Shown piece by piece: positions 1 to 13,696 of a stretch of 64,000 nucleotides of DNA. The position numbers and the translations under genes were made by a program. This stretch comes from Archivesica marissinica (taxonomy: Eukaryota > Mollusca > Bivalvia > Venerida > Vesicomyidae): the NCBI GenBank assembly GCA_014843695.1, contig CM026404.1, positions 50,517,833-50,581,832 on the forward strand, written 5' to 3'. The notes beneath the pieces are model-generated. The model had not been told where the DNA came from. It did no database searches and saw nothing but the letters and a program-made list of their open reading frames with translations. How positions within the stretch are numbered: the stretch's first letter is position 1; each line of letters starts with the position of its first letter.

Positions 1-174
1 CAGAGTCTCCTCTGGTTCTTTTACGTGCAAGGTGTAAAACACTGACACAAGACCTCGGTTTAACGTCCCATCTGAAAGACTATTAATTTTATTAGGGTCA
101 AATGGGGGATCAAACCTGCGATCCCTGGATTACCAGTTCAGCGTGGTACCACTGGACTACAGATCCATCTATAG
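1..174 (-). repeat. SINE family A, copy 1 (cut by window start)
   Basis: Minus-strand copy of a SINE with a tRNA-like head. The head reads TAGTCCAGTGGTA (A box) and GGTTTGATCCCCCA (B box), with an anticodon-like loop CTGGTAA (GGT, Thr-like). The body contains the shared segments found in five other copies here, such as GACCTCGGTTTAACGTCCCA. Confidence 0.8.
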
Positions 175-360
175 GTATCTGTCTCTACAGTTCTGTGCTG
201 GCTGTATTTATATGCTTTCATCATGTGACGAAAACACATTCGGTTACCATTGGATCTCCAATGGTATAGAGTAAAGTCCGTATGATATAATAGATAGAAT
301 ACGGACCGGATACTCACAATGTCTCGATTTACCAATACCAACAATGTTCTCTCTACTTGT

Positions 361-632
361 GTGTTTTTGCATTTAATTATCGTCGTTACAGGTTGCCAAT
401 TTGAGCGGCGCCTCCTGAAGAGATTAGTAATTTTAGATTTTGGAGGATAGTGCAATGATACAGAGTCTCCTCTGGTCTTTTTCATCCACTGTGTAAAGCA
501 CCGACAAAAGACATCGGTTTAAAGTCACATCTGAAAGACTGTTAATATTGTTATGTTCAAATGGGGGATCGAACCTGCGATCCCTGGATTCACAGTCCAA
601 TGTGTTGACAACTGAAATACTCACCCGTCTGT
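361..632 (-). repeat. SINE family A, copy 2
   Basis: Near full-length minus-strand copy. The 3' tail (ATTTAATTATCGTCGTTACA on the plus strand) is followed by the body GCGCCTCCTGAAGAGATTAG and a decayed tRNA-like head near 600-632. It lies just beyond copy 1 in the same orientation. Confidence 0.8.
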
Positions 633-649
633 ATCTCTCTACTTTTTTA

Positions 650-891
650 AAGTTAATTTATCGTCGCTACCAGTTACCCATATGAGTGTCGGCAGTTAAC
701 CTAACAACACCTTTCCTGGGCAGGCTCCAGCGGTTAACCAGTACTTGGTGCACCAACCTCCGTAAGAAACTGCCAACTTTTTCATATAAAGAGATACGGT
801 CTGAGGGGGGCTCGAACCCGTGACCATCAGTGATGATAGGTGACAGTGGTATACAAGTCAGCGACCGAAACCACTTGACCACGGAGGCGGT
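650..891 (-). repeat. SINE family B, copy 1
   Basis: Minus-strand SINE with a different tRNA-like head: CCTCCGTGGTCAAGTGGTTT (A-box region) and GGGTTCGAGCCCC (B box). Its body (GGGCAGGCTCCAGCGGTTAA) is unlike family A. Its tail, TTATCGTCGCTACCAGTTAC on the plus strand, is the family A tail. Confidence 0.75.
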
Positions 892-910
892 TTCTCTACT
901 GTTTTGTTCT

Positions 911-993
911 TATTTAAGTTTATTTAACGTCGCTACCGGTTGACCATTTGAGCGACAGGCAGTTTACCTAACAACACATTTCCTGAGCAGACA
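911..993 (-). repeat. SINE family B tail fragment
   Basis: Only the 3' end of a family B SINE: TTAACGTCGCTACCGGTTGA followed by CAGTTTACCTAACAACACAT on the plus strand. The head is missing. Confidence 0.6.
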
Positions 994-1193
994 TATTCGG
1001 ACAACTGTTTATAAATTCCGTATTATGCATGCTTTTCCATTTTTTGGTCGGCTATCTTGAAATTCAGCCATTCACATTATCTTTCTCAAAATTCTAATCA
1101 TTTTCATGTAACCAGGCATGTTTTCACAGTATATAGATTACGGTACTTATGACTAATCAAGTTTTGTTATTTTTCTATTAAGCTGTGTGTAAA

Positions 1194-1375
1194 GGTTGTC
1201 CAATTAGCGCAGTGGTTAGCGTGCTCGCTTCTCACAAATGTAACCCGGGTTCGATCCTCGGACCGGGAAGTATGTGAGATGGTGCTGTGGTTATCAGATC
1301 GGACAGGTGGGTTTTCTCCGGGTACTCCGGTTTCCTCCCACATGAATGACCACATTTACGCTTTCATCTGCACCA
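1194..1375 (+). repeat. SINE family D, copy 1
   Basis: tRNA-like head with AGCGCAGTGGTTAGCGTGCT (A box) and GGGTTCGATCCTCGG (B box). It is followed by the body motif GGGTTTTCTCCGGGTACTCC that is widespread in invertebrate SINEs (from memory, not searched). A decayed copy occurs at 61.42-61.56 kb. Confidence 0.65.
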
Positions 1376-2630
1376 ACGAGAGTGATCAATATAAATTGTT
1401 AAAACTAGTTTCGCATTCGTTATAAAATTTAAACCTAAAGGTTAAAAAACAGGATTCTGGTGGCCATTTTGAATTTCGGACATTGTGTGCACTTTCACAG
1501 ACGAATTGTGCATACTCTGAGTGGCATTAAGTAGCAATCAGCCTTTTCAATCATAGAAAGCTATCAAACCTTAGTATCAGTTGGAAGCATACCTAAGATA
1601 ACACATCTTCAGGTCCTAAATATGCACTAGTAAGTGAAATCATCAGAATTATTATATCTATTATCTATATAGAGTTACTAATTATTAGTGATGGCAGCAG
1701 ATATTAGAATAATATTACAGTAGTCAGTATTGGAATAATCGTAGAAACAAAAACTTTTATTTGCAAAAATGAATTAATCAATGCGGTTTTCTTTTGAATC
1801 AATCATATGTTTTATTTAACCATAATTGATTGCAATCAATAGTACATATGTCATATACGTAAAGATACAATACATAGCATGAAAATACAAATGGTTTGGG
1901 CCACAAGTTTTAACAACATTAGACAACGGCCCGCACCAGAAAGTCAAATCAGAAAGTCAAACGTTTGATTAAGTTAAATGACTGAATTTCTTTCTTGAAA
2001 AGAGTACGCAAAATAGAATGCAAATAAAAATCACATTTAGGATCAGAAAAAAAAGACAAATTTATAAAAAAAAAAGACAAATATATAAATAAAAAAAAGA
2101 GAAAATATTGCTTAGATTGATACATGTAGCTCACGATTCCACCTGTTGTATCCCCACACCACGCCAATACCCGAACCCACGATCCAGTCTCACAAGCAAA
2201 TAAAGTATAATTATTTAATCAAGAGAGGCGTGCTATAAAACTATACAATGCAAAAGAAATCGTCCCAGGAGGAGTGAGTAAACCATGTGGCAGGTGTTAC
2301 TTGACAGGTAATCAGATAATGACACTAGGTGCTAAGGTAGGTACATACCGCTTGATTTAATGTTATAAACTGTTATTATAATAAATGTGTTAATTATTGC
2401 TGCTTGGTGAATATCAATAGATTTTCTATAGAGTTTTTAAAAACATGGCGATTTCTATCAAATTTTGACTGATTTTGAAAGAATCATTACCGATTATTGA
2501 ATATGCGAATACTTTCCAAACCGAATATTCAAATAGCAAAATTACCAACACTATTAATTATAGATCATGACAAAACGATTTAAAATTACATAATTGTTGC
2601 ATAATTAATAACATTTGAACATTTTGTTAC
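1376..2630. other. No gene or array seen
   Basis: AT-rich sequence with short A and T runs. It probably belongs to the next intron of the minus-strand gene. I saw no exon with matching phase here. Confidence 0.4.
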
Positions 2631-2872
2631 CTGGACAACAAAGGGCTTAGTTTTAATAAAGAGCTATGAATTGTGAGTTCTGAGGGGTAGATAAAAACCT
2701 GATCGGAATCTTCTGATATTTCTGCTCTCTGATTGGACAACACCAGGAGTTTCTGGTCCCCAGCAAGCTTAGTATCCATAAAGATGATCCTGTCTGTAAG
2801 TATTGTATGTAGGGAACCAACTGGCAGTCTGTACACAAACAGTGGATTGTGCTCCAAGTTGCTATCATAAAC
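2631..2872 (-). CDS. Unidentified propeller-like protein, exon 6 of 6 visible
   Basis: A 242-base exon beginning at acceptor GTATATGCAG|GTTTAT. It reads VYDSNLEHNPLFVYRLPVGS, LHTILTDRIIFMDTKLAGDQ, KLLVLSNQRAEISEDSDQVF, then IYPSELTIHSSLLKLSPLLS. The end is ambiguous. CCAG|GTAACA is a usable donor, in which case the exon leaves with two bases of a codon and the gene continues past the window start. If it is not spliced there, the next codons are AGG TAA and the protein would stop. I favour splicing because no terminal features follow. The pattern of a named ligand strand (VYDSN...FVYRLPVG) and HTILTDRIIF resembles a propeller-to-solenoid transition, but the family is unknown to me. Confidence 0.75.
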
Positions 2873-2908
2873 CTGCATATACAGTACATCAAAGGATCAG
2901 TGAACGAC

Positions 2909-3795
2909 CATATATCTCTAACACAACACAACACATTAACTACTACCATATATCTCTAACACAACACAACACATTAACTACTACCATATATCTCTAACAC
3001 ATACACAACACATTAACTACTATCATATATCTCTAACACAACACAACACATTAACTACTATCATATATCTCTAACACAACACAACACATTAACTACTACC
3101 ATATATCTCTAACACATACACAACACATTAACTACTATCATATATCTCTAACACATACACAAAACATTAACTACTATCATATATCTCTAACACATACACA
3201 ACACATTAACTACTATCATATATCTCTAACACATACACAACACATTAACTACTATCATATATCTCTAACACAACACAACACATTAACTACTATCATATAT
3301 CTCTAACACAACACAACACATTAACTACTATCATATATCTCTAACACATACACAACACATTAACTACTATCATATATCTCTAACACATACACAACACATT
3401 AACTACTACCATATATCTCTAACACAACACAACACATTAACTACTACCATATATCTCTAACACAACACAACACATTAACTACTATCATATATCTCTAACA
3501 CATACACAACACATTAACTACTACCATATATCTCTAACACAACACAACACATTAACTACTACCATATATCTCTAACACAACACAACACATTAACTACTAT
3601 CATATATCTCTAACACATACACAACACATTAACTACTACCATATATCTCTAACACAACACAACACATTAACTACTACCATATATCTCTAACACAACACAA
3701 CACATTAACTACTATCATATATCTCTAACACAACACAACACATTAACTACTACCATATATCTCTAACACAACACAAAACATTAACTACTATCACA
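2909..3795. repeat. Tandem array 1, about 38-bp unit
   Basis: About 23 copies of a unit containing CATATATCTCTAACACAACA and ACACATTAACTACTAT, with one- or two-base length variants (ACACATACACAAC). The array ends only about 35 bp from the acceptor of the exon at 2631-2872, so it forms the 3' end of that intron. Confidence 0.95.
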
Positions 3796-6700
3796 CACTG
3801 TATTCTCTCTATTAGACACATTTTGTATCTCTCTATTAGACACACACTGTATTCTCTCTATTAGACACACACTGTATTCTCTCTATTAGAGACACACTGT
3901 ATTCTCTCTATTAGACACACGCTGTATTCTCTCTATTAGACACATATTGTATTCTCTCTATTAAACACACACTGTATTCTCTCTATTAGACACATATTGT
4001 ATATCTATATTAAACACACACTGTATTCTCTATATTAGACACACACTGTATTCTCTCTATTAGACACACACTGTATTCTCTCTATTAGACACATATTGTA
4101 TTCTCTCTATTAGACGCATATTGTATTCTCTCTATTAGACACATACTGTATTCTCTCTATTAGACACACACTGTATTCTCTCTATTAGACACACACTGTA
4201 TTCTCTCTATTAGACACACACTGTATTATCTCTATTAGACACACACTGTATTCTCTCTATTAGACACACACTGTATTCTCTCTATTAGACACATATTGTA
4301 TGCTCTCTATTAGACACACATACTGTATTCTCTCTATTAGACACATATTGTATTCTCTCTATTAGACACACATTGTATTCTCTCTATTATTCTCTCTATT
4401 AGACACACACTGTATTCTCTCTATTAGACACACACTGTATTCTCTCTATTAGACACACACTGTATTCTCTCTATTAGACACACACTGTATTCTCTCTATT
4501 AGACACATATTGTATTCTCTCTATTAGACACACACTGTATTCTCTCTATTAGACACACACTGTATTCTCTCTATTAGACACACACTGTATTCTCTCTATT
4601 ATACACACACTGTATTCTCTCTATTAGACACACATTGTATTATCTCTATTAGACACACACTGTATTCTCTCTATTAGACACACACTGTATTCTCTCTATT
4701 AGACACAAGCTGTATTCTCTCTATTAGACGCATATTGTATTCTCTCTATTAAACACACACTGTATTCTCTCTATTAGACACATATTGTATATCTATATTA
4801 AACACACACTGTATTCTCTCTATTAGACACACACTGTATTCTCTCTATTAGACACACATTGTATTCTCTCTATTAGACACATACTGTATTCTCTCTATTA
4901 GACACACACTGTATTCTCTCTATTAGACACACACTGTATTCTCTCTATTAGACACACACTGTATTATCTCTATTAGACACACACTGTATTCTCTCTATTA
5001 GACACACACTGTATTCTCTCTATTAGACACACATTGTATTCTCTCTATTAGACACATATTGTATGCTCTCTATTAGACACACATACTGTATTCTCTCTAT
5101 TAGACACATATTGTATTCTCTCTATTAGACACACACTGTATTCTCTCTATTAGACACACACTGTATTCTCTCTATTAGACACACACTGTATTCTCTCTAT
5201 TAGACACACACTGTATTCTCTCTATTAGACACATATTGTATTCTCTCTATTAGACACATATTGTATTCTCTCTATTAGACACATATTGTATTCTCTCTAT
5301 TAGACACATATTGTATTCTCTCTATTAGACACATATTGTATTCTCTCTATTAGACACATACTGTATTCTCTCTATTAGACACATACTGTATTCTCTCTAT
5401 TAGACACACACTGTATTATCTCTATTAGACACACACTGTATTCTCTCTATTAGACACACACTGTATTCTCTCTATTAGACACACACTGTATTCTCTCTAT
5501 TAGACACATATTGTATTCTCTCTATTAGACACATACTGTATTCTCTCTATTAGACACACTGTATTCTCTCTATTAGACATGCACTGTATTCTCTTTATTA
5601 GACACACACTGTATTATCTCTATTAGACACATACTGTATTCTCTCTATTAGACACACACTGTATTCTCTCTATTAGACACACATTGTATTCTCTCTATTA
5701 GACACATATTGTATGCTCTCTATTAGACACATATTGTATGCTCTCTATTAGACACACATACTGTATTCTCTCTATTAGACACATATTGTATTCTCTCTAT
5801 TAGACACACACTGTATTCTCTCTATTAGACACACACTGTATTCTCTCTATTAGACACACACTGTATTCTCTCTATTAGACACACACTGTATTCTCTCTAT
5901 TAGACACATATTGTATTCTCTCTATTAGACACACACTGTATTCTCTCTATTAGACACACACTGTATTCTCTCTATTAGACACACACTGTATTCTCTCTAT
6001 TAGACACACACTGTATTCTCTCTATTAGACACACACTGTATTCTCTCTATTAGACACATATTGTATTCTCTCTATTAGACACACACTGTATTCTCTCTAT
6101 TAGACACACACTGTATTCTCTCTATTAGACACACACTGTATTCTCTCTATTAGACACACACTGTATTCTCTCTATTAGACACACACTGTATTCTCTCTAT
6201 TAGACACATATTGTATTCTCTCTATTAGACACATACTGTATTCTCTCTATTAGACACATATTGTATTCTCTCTATTAGACACATACTGTATTCTCTCTAT
6301 TAGACACATACTGTATTCTCTCTATTAGACACACACTGTATTCTCTCTATTAGACACACACTGTATTCTCTCTATTAGACACATGCTGTATTCTCTCTAT
6401 TAGACACACACTGTATTCTCTCTATTAGACACACACTGTATTCTCTCTATTAGACACACACTGTATTCTCTCTATTAGACACATACTGTATTCTCTCTAT
6501 TAGACACATACTGTATTCTCTCTATTAGACACACACACTGTATTCTCTCTATTAGACACATATTGTATTCTCTCTATTAGACACATACTGTATTATCTCT
6601 ATTAGACACATACTGTATTCTCTCTATTAGACACACACTGTATTCTCTCTATTAGACACACACTGTATTCTCTCTATTAGACACATGCTGTATTCTCTCT

Positions 6701-7254
6701 ATTAGACACATACTGTATTCTCTCTATTAGACACACACTGTATTCTCTCTATTAGACACACACTGTATTCTCTCTATTAGACACATATTGTATTCTCTCT
6801 ATTAGACACACACTGTATTCTCTCTATTAGACACACACTGTATTCTCTCTATTAGACACACACTGTATTCTCTCTATTAGACACACACTGTATTCTCTCT
6901 ATTAGACACACACTGTATTCTCTCTATTAGACACATACTGTATTCTCTCTATTAGACACACACTGTATTCTCTCTATTAGACACACACTGTATTCTCTCT
7001 ATTAGACACACACTGTATTATCTCTATTAGACACATACTGTATTCTCTCTATTAGACACACACTGTATTCTCGCTATTAGACACACACTGTATTCTCTCT
7101 ATTAGACACACACTGTATTCTCTCTATTAGACACATACTGTATTCTCTCTATTAGACACACACTGTATTCTCTCTATTAGACACACACTGTATTGTCTCT
7201 ATTAGACACACACTGTATTCTCTCTATTAGACACATATTGTATTCTCTCTATTA
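3796..7254. repeat. Tandem array 2, 25-bp unit
   Basis: About 138 copies of TATTAGACACACACTGTATT plus CTCTC. Variant units recur at long spacing: GTATATCTATATTAAACACA occurs near 3.99 kb and again near 4.79 kb, and the TGTATGCTCTC variant recurs at 4.30, 5.06 and 5.72 kb. This indicates block duplications of roughly 700-800 bp inside the array. Confidence 0.97.
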
Positions 7255-7849
7255 AAGTACAAAATGATTGCATTTTTTTATTATTTTTGTGGTGTAGCCA
7301 GAGACTTCATTTATTATTATTTTCACATGATACATGCATAATACAAATTATATAATATACAGAACTACAGTCTTACTTGCTCATGCTATCAAGTGTACTA
7401 TGCGTCCACTATCAAATCCCCCCCAATTAATTTTGCTATATAATTTAAGCGACATATCCCGCTATTTTTTGGCCAAAATCATTTGATGTGTTTTGATAAG
7501 CTACCATAAAGTCATAAAGTGCAATCGATATTCAATCCATTTCGACCGAAAAGATTCTCAATCCTGAATAAAGGTGCCAATGTTGACGCCTTTAATGAAA
7601 ACAAATTTCACCAAGAAACAAAGCCTCAGCTTATTTTCGAGACTTGAAAAATGTGCGAAAAAACACAGACGCTTGTGGTCTGGACAAACGGTTTCAGGTT
7701 CAAAAATGTTTTTGTTTTTTTATTAACATTTTGATACACAATAGGCTTGAACAGTCCTGAACAGTACACCTGTATAAGGTATCACATGTTAAGCAGCCAA
7801 TATAAACTGAAAATGTGTCTTCCCGTATCTGGTTTGTAGATTCACTTAC
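7255..7849. other. Intron sequence, nothing further seen
   Basis: Unique-looking AT-rich sequence between array 2 and the exon at 7850-7980 on the minus strand. It is the start of that intron. No additional exon or element was recognised. Confidence 0.4.
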
Positions 7850-7980
7850 CATGAAAGTAGATTGTTTTGTACAATATGCGGTGATGAGGTGCCTTCCCTT
7901 GGCATACTGTGGTGTCAAGGTCACAGAGCGGGCAAACTGATACAATGCGACTGGTGTAAACATATCTTCATCATCATCTC
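7850..7980 (-). CDS. Unidentified propeller-like protein, exon 5 of 6 visible
   Basis: A 131-base exon: acceptor TTGTATATAG|GAGATG, donor TTCATG|GTAAGT. The first two bases complete the glycine split from the previous exon (G|GA), then 43 codons follow and the exon ends in phase 0. The protein opens with an acidic cluster, DDDEDMFTPVALYQFARSVT, and continues LTPQYAKGRHLITAYCTKQS and TFM. KGRHLITAYCTKQSTFMV again looks like a propeller strand pair continuing into VYDSN of the next exon. The large array of about 75-bp units begins about 80 bp upstream of the acceptor. Confidence 0.78.
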
Positions 7981-8057
7981 CTATATACAACAATAATAAG
8001 CTTGACCATCATAAACAGCAAATACAATAGTTACACATGTACACAAACACATACTTC

Positions 8058-11000
8058 TAATACTACTATCCAATACTGAGTGAGTCAATACTTACCAAGC
8101 CAGCTCCAATACATAATCAATCAATCACCTTTATCTAATACTACTATCCAATACTGAGTGAGTCAATACTTACCAAGCCAGCTCCAATACATAATCAATC
8201 AATCACCTTTATCTAATACTACTATCTAATACTGAGTGAGCCAATACTTACCAAGCCAGCTCCAATACATACTCAATCACCTTTATCTAATACTACTATC
8301 TAATACTGAGTGAGTCAATACTTACCAAGCCAGCTCCAATACATAATCAATACCTTTATCTAATACTACTATCCAATACTGAGTGAGTCAAAACTTACCA
8401 AGCCAGCTCCAATACATAATCAATCACCTTTATCTAATACTACTATCCAATACTGAGTGAGTCAATACTTACCAAGCCAGCTCCAATACATACTTAATCA
8501 CCTTTATCTAATACTACTATCTAATACTGAGTGAGTCAATACTTACCAAGCCAGCTACAATACATACTCACATACCTTTATCTAATACTACTATCTAATA
8601 CTGAGTGAATCAATACTTACCAAGCCAGCTCCAGTACATAATCAATCACCTTTATCTAATACTAATATCTAATACTGAGTGAGTCAATACTTACCAAGCC
8701 AGCTCCAATACATACTTAATCACCTTTATCTAATACTACTATCTAATACTGAGTGAGTCAATACTTACCAAGCCAGCTACAATACATACTCACATACCTT
8801 TATCTAATACTACTATCCAATACTGAGTGAGTCAAAACTTACCAAGCCAGCTCCAATACATAATCAATCAATCACCTTTATCTAATACTACTATCCAATA
8901 CTGAGTGAGTCAATACTTACCAAGCCAGCTCCAATACATACTCAATACCTTTATCTAATACTACTATCTAATACTGAGTGAGTCAATACTTACCAAGCCA
9001 GCTCCAATACATACATCAATCACCTTTATCTAATACTACTATCTAATACTGAGTGAGTCAATACTTACCAAGCCAGCTCCAGTACATAATCAATCACCTT
9101 TATCTAATACTACTATCTAATACTGAGTGAGTCAATACTTACCAAGCCAGCTCCAATACATACAATCAATCACCTTTATCTAATACTACTATCTAATACT
9201 GAGTGAGTCAATACTTACCAAGCCAGCTCAATACATAATCAATCAATCACCTTTATCTAATACTACTATCTAATACTGAGTGAGTCAATACTTACCAAGC
9301 CAGCTCCAATACATAATCAATCAATCAGCTTTATCTAATACTACTATCTAATACTGAGTGAGTCAATACTTACCAAGCCAGCTCCAGTACATAATCAATC
9401 ACCTTTATCTAATACTAATATCTAATACTGAGTGAGTCAATACTTACCAAGCCAGCTCCAATACATACTTAATCACCTTATCTAATACTACTATCTAATA
9501 CTGAGTGAATCAATACTTACCAAGCCAACTCCAGTACATAATCAATCACCTTTATCTAATACTAATATCTAATACTGAGTGAGTCAATACTTACCAAGCC
9601 AGCTCCAGTACATAACCAATCACCTTTATCTAATACTACTATCTAATACTGAGTGAGTCAATACTTACCAAGCCAGCTCCAATACATAATCAATCAATCA
9701 CCTTTATCTAATACTACTATCCAATACTGAGTGAGTCAATACTTACCAAGCCAGCTCAATACATAATCAATCAATCACCTTTATCTAATACTACTATCTA
9801 ATACTGAGTGAGTCAATACTTACCAAGCCAGCTCCAGTACATAATCAATCAATCACCTTTATCTAATACTACTATCTAATACTGAGTGAGTCAATACTTA
9901 CCAAGCCAGCTCCAATACATAATCAATCACCTTTATCTAATACTACTATCTAATACTGAGTGAGTCAATACTTACCAAGCCAGCTCCAATACATAATCAA
10001 TCAATCACCTTTATCTAATACTACTATCTAATACTGAGTGAGTCAATACTTACCAAGCCAGCTCCAATACATAATCAATCAATCACCTTTATCTAATACT
10101 ACTATCTAATACTGAGTGAGTCAATACTTACCAAGCCAGCTCCAATACATAATCAATCAATCACCTTTATCTAATACTACTATCCAATACTGAGTGAGTC
10201 AATACTTACCAAGCCAGCTCCAATACATAATCAATCAATCACCTTTATCTAATACTACTATCTAATACTGAGTGAGTCAATACTTACCAAGCAAGCTCCA
10301 ATACATAATCAATCAATCACCTTTATCTAATACTACTATCTAATACTGAGTGAGTCAATACTTACCAAGCCAGCTCCAATACATACTCACACACCTTTAT
10401 CTAATACTACTATCTAATACTGAGTGAGTCAATACTTACCAAGCCAGCTCCAATACATAATCAATCAATCACCTTTATCTAATACTACTATCTAATACTG
10501 AGTGAGTCAATACTTACCAAGCCAGCTCCAATACATAATCAATCAATCACCTTTATCTAATACTACTATCAAATACTGAGTGAGTCAATACTTACCAAGC
10601 CAGCTCCAATACATAATCAATCAATCACCGTTATCTAATACTACTATCTAATACTGAGTGAGTCAATACTTACCAAGCCAGCTCCAATATATAATCAATC
10701 AATCACCTTTATCTAATACTACTATCTAATACTGAGTGAGTCAATACTTACCAAGCCAGCTCCAATATATAATCAATCAATCACCTTTATCTAATACTAC
10801 TATCCAATACTGGGTGAGTCAATACTTACCAAGCCAGCTCCAATACATTATCAATCACCTTTATCTAATACTACTATCCAATACTGAGTGAGTCAATACT
10901 TACCAAGCAAGCTCCAATAAATAATCTATCACCTGTATCTAATACTACTGTCTAATACTGAGTGAGTCAATACTTACCAAGCAAGCTCCAATACATAATC

Positions 11001-12318
11001 AATCACCTTTATCTAATACTAATATCTAATACTGAGTGAGTCAATACTTACCAAGCCAACTCCAGTACATAATCAATCACCTTTATCTAATACTAATATC
11101 TAATACTGAGTGAGTCAATACTTACCAAGCCAGCTCCAGTACATAATCAATCACCTTTATCTAATACTACTATCTAATACTGAGTGAGTCAATACTTACC
11201 AAGCCAGCTCCAATACATAATCAATCAATCACCTTTATCTAATACTACTATCTAATACTGAGTGAGTCAATACTTACCAAGCCAGCTCCAATACATAATC
11301 AATCAATCACTTTATCTAATACTACTATCTAATACTGAGTGAGTCAATACTTACCAAGCCAGCTCCAATACATAATCAATCAATCACCTTTATCTAATAC
11401 TACTATCTAATACTGAGTGAGTCAATACTTACCAAGCCAGCTCCAATACATAATCAATCACCTTTATCTAATACTACTATCTAATACTGAGTGAGTCAAT
11501 ACTTACCAAGCCAGCTCCAATACATAATCAATCACCTTTATCTAATACTACTATCTAATACTGAGTGAGTCAATACTTACCAAGCCAGCTCCAATACATA
11601 ATCAATCACCTTTATCTAATACTACTATCCAATACTGAGTGAGTCAATACTTACCAAGCCAGCTCCAATACATAATCAATCAATCACCTTTATCTAATAC
11701 TACTATCTAATACTGAGTGAGTCAATACTTACCAAGCAAGCTCCATACATAATCAATCAATCACCTTTATCTAATACTACTATCTAATATTGAGTGAGTC
11801 AATACTTACCAAGCCAGCTCCAATACATAATCAATCACCTTTATCTAATACTAATATCTAATACTGAGTGAGTCAATACTTACCAAGCCAACTCCAGTAC
11901 ATAATCAATCACCTTTATCTAACACTAATATCTAATACTGAGTGAGTCAATACTTACCAAGCCAGCTCCAGTACATAATCAATCACCTTTATCTAATACT
12001 ACTATCTAATACTGACTGAGTCAATACTTACCAAGCCAGCTCCAATACATAATCAATCACTCACCTTTATCTAATACTACTATCCAATACTGAGTGAGTC
12101 AATACTTACCAAGCAAGCTCCAGTACATAATCACTCACCTTTATCTAATACTAATATCTAATACTGAGTGAGTCAATACTTACCAAGCCAGCTCCAGTAC
12201 ATAATCAATCACCTTTATCTAATACTACTATCTAATACTGAGTGAGTCAATACTTACCAAGCAAGCTCCAATACATAATCAATCACTCACCTTTATCTAA
12301 TACTACTATCCAATACTG
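8058..12318. repeat. Tandem array 3, 70-78-bp unit with donor sites
   Basis: About 57 copies of a unit that includes ATCTAATACTACTATCTAAT, ACTGAGTGAGTCAATACTTA and CCAAGCCAGCTCCAATACAT. Length varies by the number of AATC repeats (TAATCAATCAATCAC). On the minus strand, the sense of the host gene, each unit reads CTGGCTTG|GTAAGTATTGAC, a near-perfect splice donor. The array fills the intron upstream of the exon at 7850-7980. Confidence 0.97.
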
Positions 12319-12780
12319 AGTTAATCAGTATTGCTGCATGTGGCTTGCCTATTCTGTTGGGACTAGTGTTGATTCAAGTCAGATACAAGGATTTGCCCGT
12401 ACTGTTATTTCCTATTTACATTTACTGTAACCTGTGTTGCTTCTACTCGGGTTACCGGGTTATTGGGGTTGGTAGTTGCACTTGCATCTGCAGATGCTGT
12501 AGTCCAGTTGCAACGTAAACCTTGGTTCGGGTTTACATGGCATGGGGTAATATGTATACGTGTAATTGTGCGTCCTCTCGGCTGGTCAAGTTATGAGCAC
12601 AAATGTGGGCAGTTGCCTAGGCATACATTGGCAAGTCTGAAGAGTCTGTGAGTTCAATCTTTAGTCTATTTTTCCTTAAGTTCCAAGTCAATATGTGTAT
12701 CTTATCGAGTCTGTCCAGATCTGTATAAGGGGAAGAAACTAGCCAAGTCTGCCCCCAATACACTAGGTATATATATGCAG
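12319..12780. other. Intron sequence without recognised content
   Basis: Between array 3 and the hAT-like element. A short plus-strand open frame occurs but shows no homology I recognise and lies antisense in an intron. Confidence 0.35.
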
Positions 12781-13592
12781 CAGGGTTCTAAAATCTCCGG
12801 TTTCCGGTCAAGGACTGAATTTTAAACTGGCGGACCGGTTGTAGCAACCAAAAAGTCATACAAATCGGTCCAAAGATTGTTGAAAAAGCCAAGATATCGG
12901 TCCAATACATTTTTTTAAAAAGTCTAAATTGGTAAATATAATCTCTCAATAAGGTGTATATGCGACCTGCTTGACTGATCCATGTTGACTACCCCTATTG
13001 TCCGATAATCCCAAAGCCATAATTACTCAGAGACAGATGTCCCGTCCCCCCCCTGATGCACTAAATGGTCAAACCGTGATTTATATAAGGGAAGTAACTG
13101 CTATGGAGCTTTTAAAAATTACAACAGGTGCGTGTCTAAAAATAGATATGGAATTTCCATGTTTAGTTTCTAGAAAGTGATTTTGCAACACAGTGCACCA
13201 GCAGCAAGGGTAAATAAGCTCAATTATCATGCACACCTACTTGATGAATTGATGTCATAGGCATCCGATTGCATATATATGCCCTTGCAACTATGACATA
13301 TATACATGTACACGGTCAACCAGTACTGTAGTCAACTCGACCCTCGGCCTCGTCTTACGCCGTAGTACCCCTGGCCGTTGTACGCAGCAATTTTAATGAA
13401 TGACCCGCACTTCACTGTTCAAATATCAACAAACTTTACAATAAAAGCCTTGTTTTAAAAAATGATCAAAAAACACCGATTGTACATATTTCTATGGGGG
13501 GGGGGGGGCGCAATATTAGAATGACAAAGGTGGAGTCCTGACTGTCGATTTCGGCCTGAACCGATTTGGTTTTGAACATTTTAAAAGCCCTG
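12781..13592. mobile_element. hAT-like non-autonomous element
   Basis: An 812-bp segment with imperfect inverted ends: CAGGGTTCTAAAA at the left and CAGGGCTTTTAAAA (reverse complement of the right end). It is bordered by ATATGCAG and ATATGCAA, an 8-bp target duplication with one mismatch. CAGGG termini and 8-bp duplications are hallmarks of hAT transposons. No transposase is left. A G-run of about 13 is present at 13497-13509. Confidence 0.5.
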
Positions 13593-13696
13593 ATATGCAA
13601 GATACGACCATCTAAGCTACAATATCATACAACTTAAGTCAGGTGCATTGATATATACAGCATCTGCCCAGCTCTGAATCAGGGTAATTGACTTAC

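Noticed and set aside
3796..12318. Possible CRISPR-like array (regular short repeats)
   Set aside because: There are no unique spacers between repeats, the units are contiguous with point variants, and the context is eukaryotic introns.
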